Shown here piece after piece: positions 63,068 to 64,000 of a stretch of DNA of 64,000 bases. Numbering within the stretch: the first letter of the stretch is position 1; the number at the start of each line of letters is the position of its first letter. The DNA is from Halobacillus sp. A5. Lineage in GTDB: Bacteria; Bacillota; Bacilli; Bacillales; Halobacillaceae. Both the position numbers and the translations under genes were made by a program. The notes below the pieces were generated by a model. The model had not been told where the DNA came from, did not search any database, and saw nothing but the letters and a program-made list of their open reading frames with translations. The DNA lies in the NCBI RefSeq assembly GCF_024189315.1, contig NZ_JAIZEO010000003.1:496001-560000 (forward strand). Direction: 5' to 3'.

Positions 63068-63825
63068 TGCTGTCAAAACGAATTATTCCCTGTTTGGACG
63101 TGAAAGAAGGACGAGTAGTAAAAGGGATTCAGTTCGTTGATATTCGTGATGCCGGTGATCCAGTGGAGCTTGCCAAGGTTTATGATAAGCAGGGAGCGGA
63201 CGAGCTTGTATTTTTAGATATATCTGCTACTCACGAGGGTAAGAAAACGATGATTGATGTGGTACGTTCCGTAGCATCTGAATTGGCGATTCCTTTTACT
63301 GTCGGGGGCGGAATACGGACGCTAGAGGATATGAAAGAAACACTGCGCAATGGAGCAGACAAGGTCTCATTAAATTCGGCTGCTGTCAAAAGACCTGAGC
63401 TCATTAAAGAAGGAGCCGATTACTTTGGTGCACAATGTATTGTAGTGGCTATAGATGCACGCTACGATGAAGAAGCAGAAACATGGCGGGTATACACGCA
63501 TGGCGGGAGAACTCCGACAGAACTTCTAGTTATAGATTGGGCAAAAGAGGCTGTTCGCTTAGGAGCCGGAGAAATATTGTTAACTTCGATGAACAAAGAT
63601 GGTGAGAAGACAGGCTTTGATTTACCACTTCTTCAAGCTGTCCAGGAAGTAATTACTGTTCCTGTCATTGCCTCCGGGGGGGCCGGATCAGCAGAGCATT
63701 TTAGTGAAGTATTTCAAGAAGTTGATGCGGATGCCGCGCTCGCAGCTTCTATTTTTCACTACAAAGAGACATCGATTGAAAATGTGAAAGAACATTTACG
63801 TTCGGAAGGGGTTATCGTGCGATGA
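63067..63825 (+). CDS. hisF: Imidazole glycerol phosphate synthase, cyclase subunit
   Basis: A TIM-barrel cyclase using ammonia from HisH to form imidazole glycerol phosphate and AICAR, 252 residues. The catalytic Asp residues lie in [14 protein letters not shown] and [22 protein letters not shown]; the phosphate sites [12 protein letters not shown] and [11 protein letters not shown] are conserved. Its stop overlaps hisI by four bases (ATGA). Confidence 0.97.
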   Translation: MLSKRIIPCLDVKEGRVVKGIQFVDIRDAGDPVELAKVYDKQGADELVFLDISATHEGKKTMIDVVRSVASELAIPFTVGGGIRTLEDMKETLRNGADKVSLNSAAVKRPELIKEGADYFGAQCIVVAIDARYDEEAETWRVYTHGGRTPTELLVIDWAKEAVRLGAGEILLTSMNKDGEKTGFDLPLLQAVQEVITVPVIASGGAGSAEHFSEVFQEVDADAALAASIFHYKETSIENVKEHLRSEGVIVR

Positions 63826-64000
63826 ACTTAAAGGATATTAATTTTGATGAAAGAGGTCTAGTCCCAGCGATTGTACAGGATGCTCGCTCAAAAGCTGTCC
63901 TTACATTAGCTTATATGAATAAAGAGTCTCTTCAAATGACCCTTGAAAAGGGAGAGACGGTTTTTTACAGCCGATCCCGCCAGGAGCTATGGCACAAAGG
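63822..64000 (+). CDS. hisI: Phosphoribosyl-AMP cyclohydrolase (start of hisI, possibly hisIE)
   Basis: The frame beginning [20 protein letters not shown] at 63822 runs to the window edge and contains the cyclohydrolase words [10 protein letters not shown] and [14 protein letters not shown]. In Bacilli hisI is usually fused to the pyrophosphohydrolase domain (hisE); this cannot be seen because the gene is cut after 59 codons. It overlaps hisF by four bases. Confidence 0.93.
   Translation, partial: MNLKDINFDERGLVPAIVQDARSKAVLTLAYMNKESLQMTLEKGETVFYSRSRQELWHK

Overview
The window looks like a chromosomal segment of a moderately halophilic, low-GC Gram-positive member of the Bacillaceae, most like Halobacillus or a close relative. 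The reasons are: gene order that tracks the Bacillus subtilis flgK-hag-fliD-secA-prfB-ftsEX-ctpB-minJ and hprK-lgt-yvoD-ppaX-yvoF-his segments; a bacillithiol gene (bshB2); canonical AGGAGG-type ribosome sites; and strongly acidic surface and flagellar proteins, as expected of a salt-adapted bacterium. The genus is an inference. No rRNA, tRNA, CRISPR array or prophage was found.

Layout. 1-8.2 kb: late flagellar cluster (flgK partial, flgL, yviE, fliW, csrA, two flagellin genes, flaG, fliD, fliS, fliT), with sigma-D-type promoters and a CsrA-binding-type hairpin in front of each flagellin gene. 8.2-12.1 kb: a minus-strand insertion relative to B. subtilis order, holding a nitrate/sulfonate/taurine-type ABC transporter and a membrane acyltransferase. 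12.4-21.6 kb: hpf (with overlapping sigma-B and sigma-H promoter matches), secA, prfB (programmed +1 frameshift), a LysR regulator, a thioesterase, galU and a YitT-family protein. 21.6-30.4 kb: cccB, ftsEX with an M23 hydrolase, copC/copD, ctpB and minJ. 30.6-39.1 kb: accessory genes (Fur-box-associated siderophore ATPase, HAD dehalogenase, divergent CtaA homologue, a collapsed IS1182-type element beside a Bacillaceae dispersed repeat, a SWIM-SNF2 helicase, prfC). 39.3-46.9 kb: LexA-controlled uvrBA, yojF-bshB2, yvlB-yvlD. 46.9-51.4 kb: hprK-lgt-yvoD-ppaX-yvoF running directly into glpP. 51.5-55.8 kb: glpF-glpK and glpD, each behind a leader terminator suited to GlpP antitermination. 55.8-57.9 kb: a membrane protein overlapping a 5'-truncated acyl-CoA dehydrogenase. 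58.0-64.0 kb: histidine operon hisZGDBHAF and the start of hisI.

How the parts fit. FliW and CsrA form the homeostatic switch that controls flagellin translation, and both flagellin leaders carry matching sites. FtsEX sits next to the coiled-coil peptidoglycan hydrolase it probably activates. GlpP is placed to control glycerol uptake and catabolism. HisZ and HisG form the ATP phosphoribosyltransferase complex at the head of a tightly coupled operon.

The observations most worth following are: the paired CsrA hairpins; a candidate terminated small RNA between cccB and ftsE; the CtaA homologue lacking a haem-ligand histidine and its second cysteine pair; the internally deleted IS1182 element next to a structured repeat; and the deletion-like junction at 56.3 kb. 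No clearly new multi-gene system was recognised.
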